Assembly: GCA_937951975.1 (NCBI GenBank)
Contig: CALGAJ010000128.1
Coordinates: 1 to 15,188, forward strand
Direction: 5' to 3'
Source of the DNA: an uncultured Desulfotignum sp.
GTDB lineage: Bacteria > Desulfobacterota > Desulfobacteria > Desulfobacterales > Desulfobacteraceae
DNA length: 15,188 bases
A program made the position numbers and the translations under genes. The notes under the pieces were generated by a model. That model was not told the origin of the DNA and searched no databases. It worked only from the letters and a program-made list of their open reading frames with translations. Positions within the stretch are counted from its first letter, which is position 1. Every line of letters begins with the position of its first letter. Positions 15,041-15,188 of the stretch are shown piece after piece.

Positions 15041-15087
15041 AAAAAGGGGACCGGCATCTGAATCAATCAGATGCCGGCCCCCTTTTT
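15041..15087. terminator. Strong bidirectional intrinsic terminator
   Basis: GGGG-A-CCGGCATCTGA (15046-15061) pairs with TCAGATGCCGG-C-CCCC (15067-15082), a 16-step stem with one A/C mismatch and an ATCAA loop. It is flanked by A5 on the left and T5 on the right, so it works on both strands. It ends the RnfB fusion transcript from the left and the convergent partial gene from the right. Confidence 0.93.
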
Positions 15088-15116
15088 ATTCAGCGGTTGC
15101 GTATGTTTTTAACATA

Positions 15117-15188
15117 TCAGCTGAACGCTTTTTCCAGGTCCGGAACAATCTGTTTTTTCCGGCTCATGATGCCGGGCAGCCAGGCTTT
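15117..15188 (-). CDS. C-terminal end of an unidentified gene (partial)
   Basis: The minus strand is open from the window edge to the TGA at 15119-15117, giving 23 residues that end KQIVPDLEKAFS. The frame lies just before the bidirectional terminator, and the orientation is convergent with the RnfB fusion gene, which is the layout expected for a real gene end. The tail is too short to assign a family. Confidence 0.6.
   Translation of the reverse strand, partial: KAWLPGIMSRKKQIVPDLEKAFS

Noticed and set aside
1..15188. CRISPR arrays, tRNA or rRNA genes, insertion sequences
   Set aside because: No regularly spaced repeats, no tRNA-like or rRNA-like sequence and no transposase or terminal repeats were recognised.

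Overview
The window looks like chromosomal DNA of an anaerobic, sulfate-reducing type bacterium of the Desulfobacterota (Desulfobacteraceae-like). This is an inference from protein style: PAS/PocR-type hybrid histidine kinases with a C-terminal receiver, an RnfB joined to a GltD-like flavoprotein domain, a cobalamin-type radical SAM protein, and a stand-alone FMN-binding glutamate-synthase-like protein. No rRNA, tRNA, CRISPR array, insertion sequence or integrase was seen.

Left end (1-1929) is decayed. On the minus strand, 172-593 is a scar of a type III-like restriction-modification locus: the first ~46 codons of a restriction/helicase subunit run, out of frame, into the last ~105 codons of a DNA methyltransferase. 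Facing away from it on the plus strand is a xanthine/uracil (NCS2) permease gene (825-1929) that is frameshifted and lacks two blocks of membrane helices. The first ~95 bases are AT-rich and hold no gene I can support.

Middle (1994-5913): two tandem histidine kinases with closely similar catalytic cores. The first is a large hybrid kinase (PAS, PocR-like ligand domain, PAS, HisKA, HATPase, receiver). The second is shorter (PAS, HisKA, HATPase) and its stop codon directly abuts the start of the next gene.

Metabolic block (5914-12811), all plus strand: homocysteine S-methyltransferase domain protein, FMN-binding glutamate-synthase-like protein with an N-terminal four-cysteine motif, the alpha and beta subunits of a thiamine-diphosphate 2-oxoacid (or acetoin-type) dehydrogenase E1 with no E2 or E3 nearby, a B12-type radical SAM protein, and an alpha/beta hydrolase of the BEM46/ABHD13 type. 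Gene spacing (0 to ~105 bases, no strong terminators) fits one long operon. The pathway is not one I can name; this is the best candidate here for an undescribed system.

Right end: a separate sigma70-like promoter (12857-12886) precedes an RnfB/GltD-like fusion (12954-14990) with several iron-sulfur motifs and a flavoprotein domain. It has no other rnf genes beside it in the window. It ends at a strong bidirectional terminator (15041-15087) shared with a convergent minus-strand gene, of which only the last 23 codons are visible.
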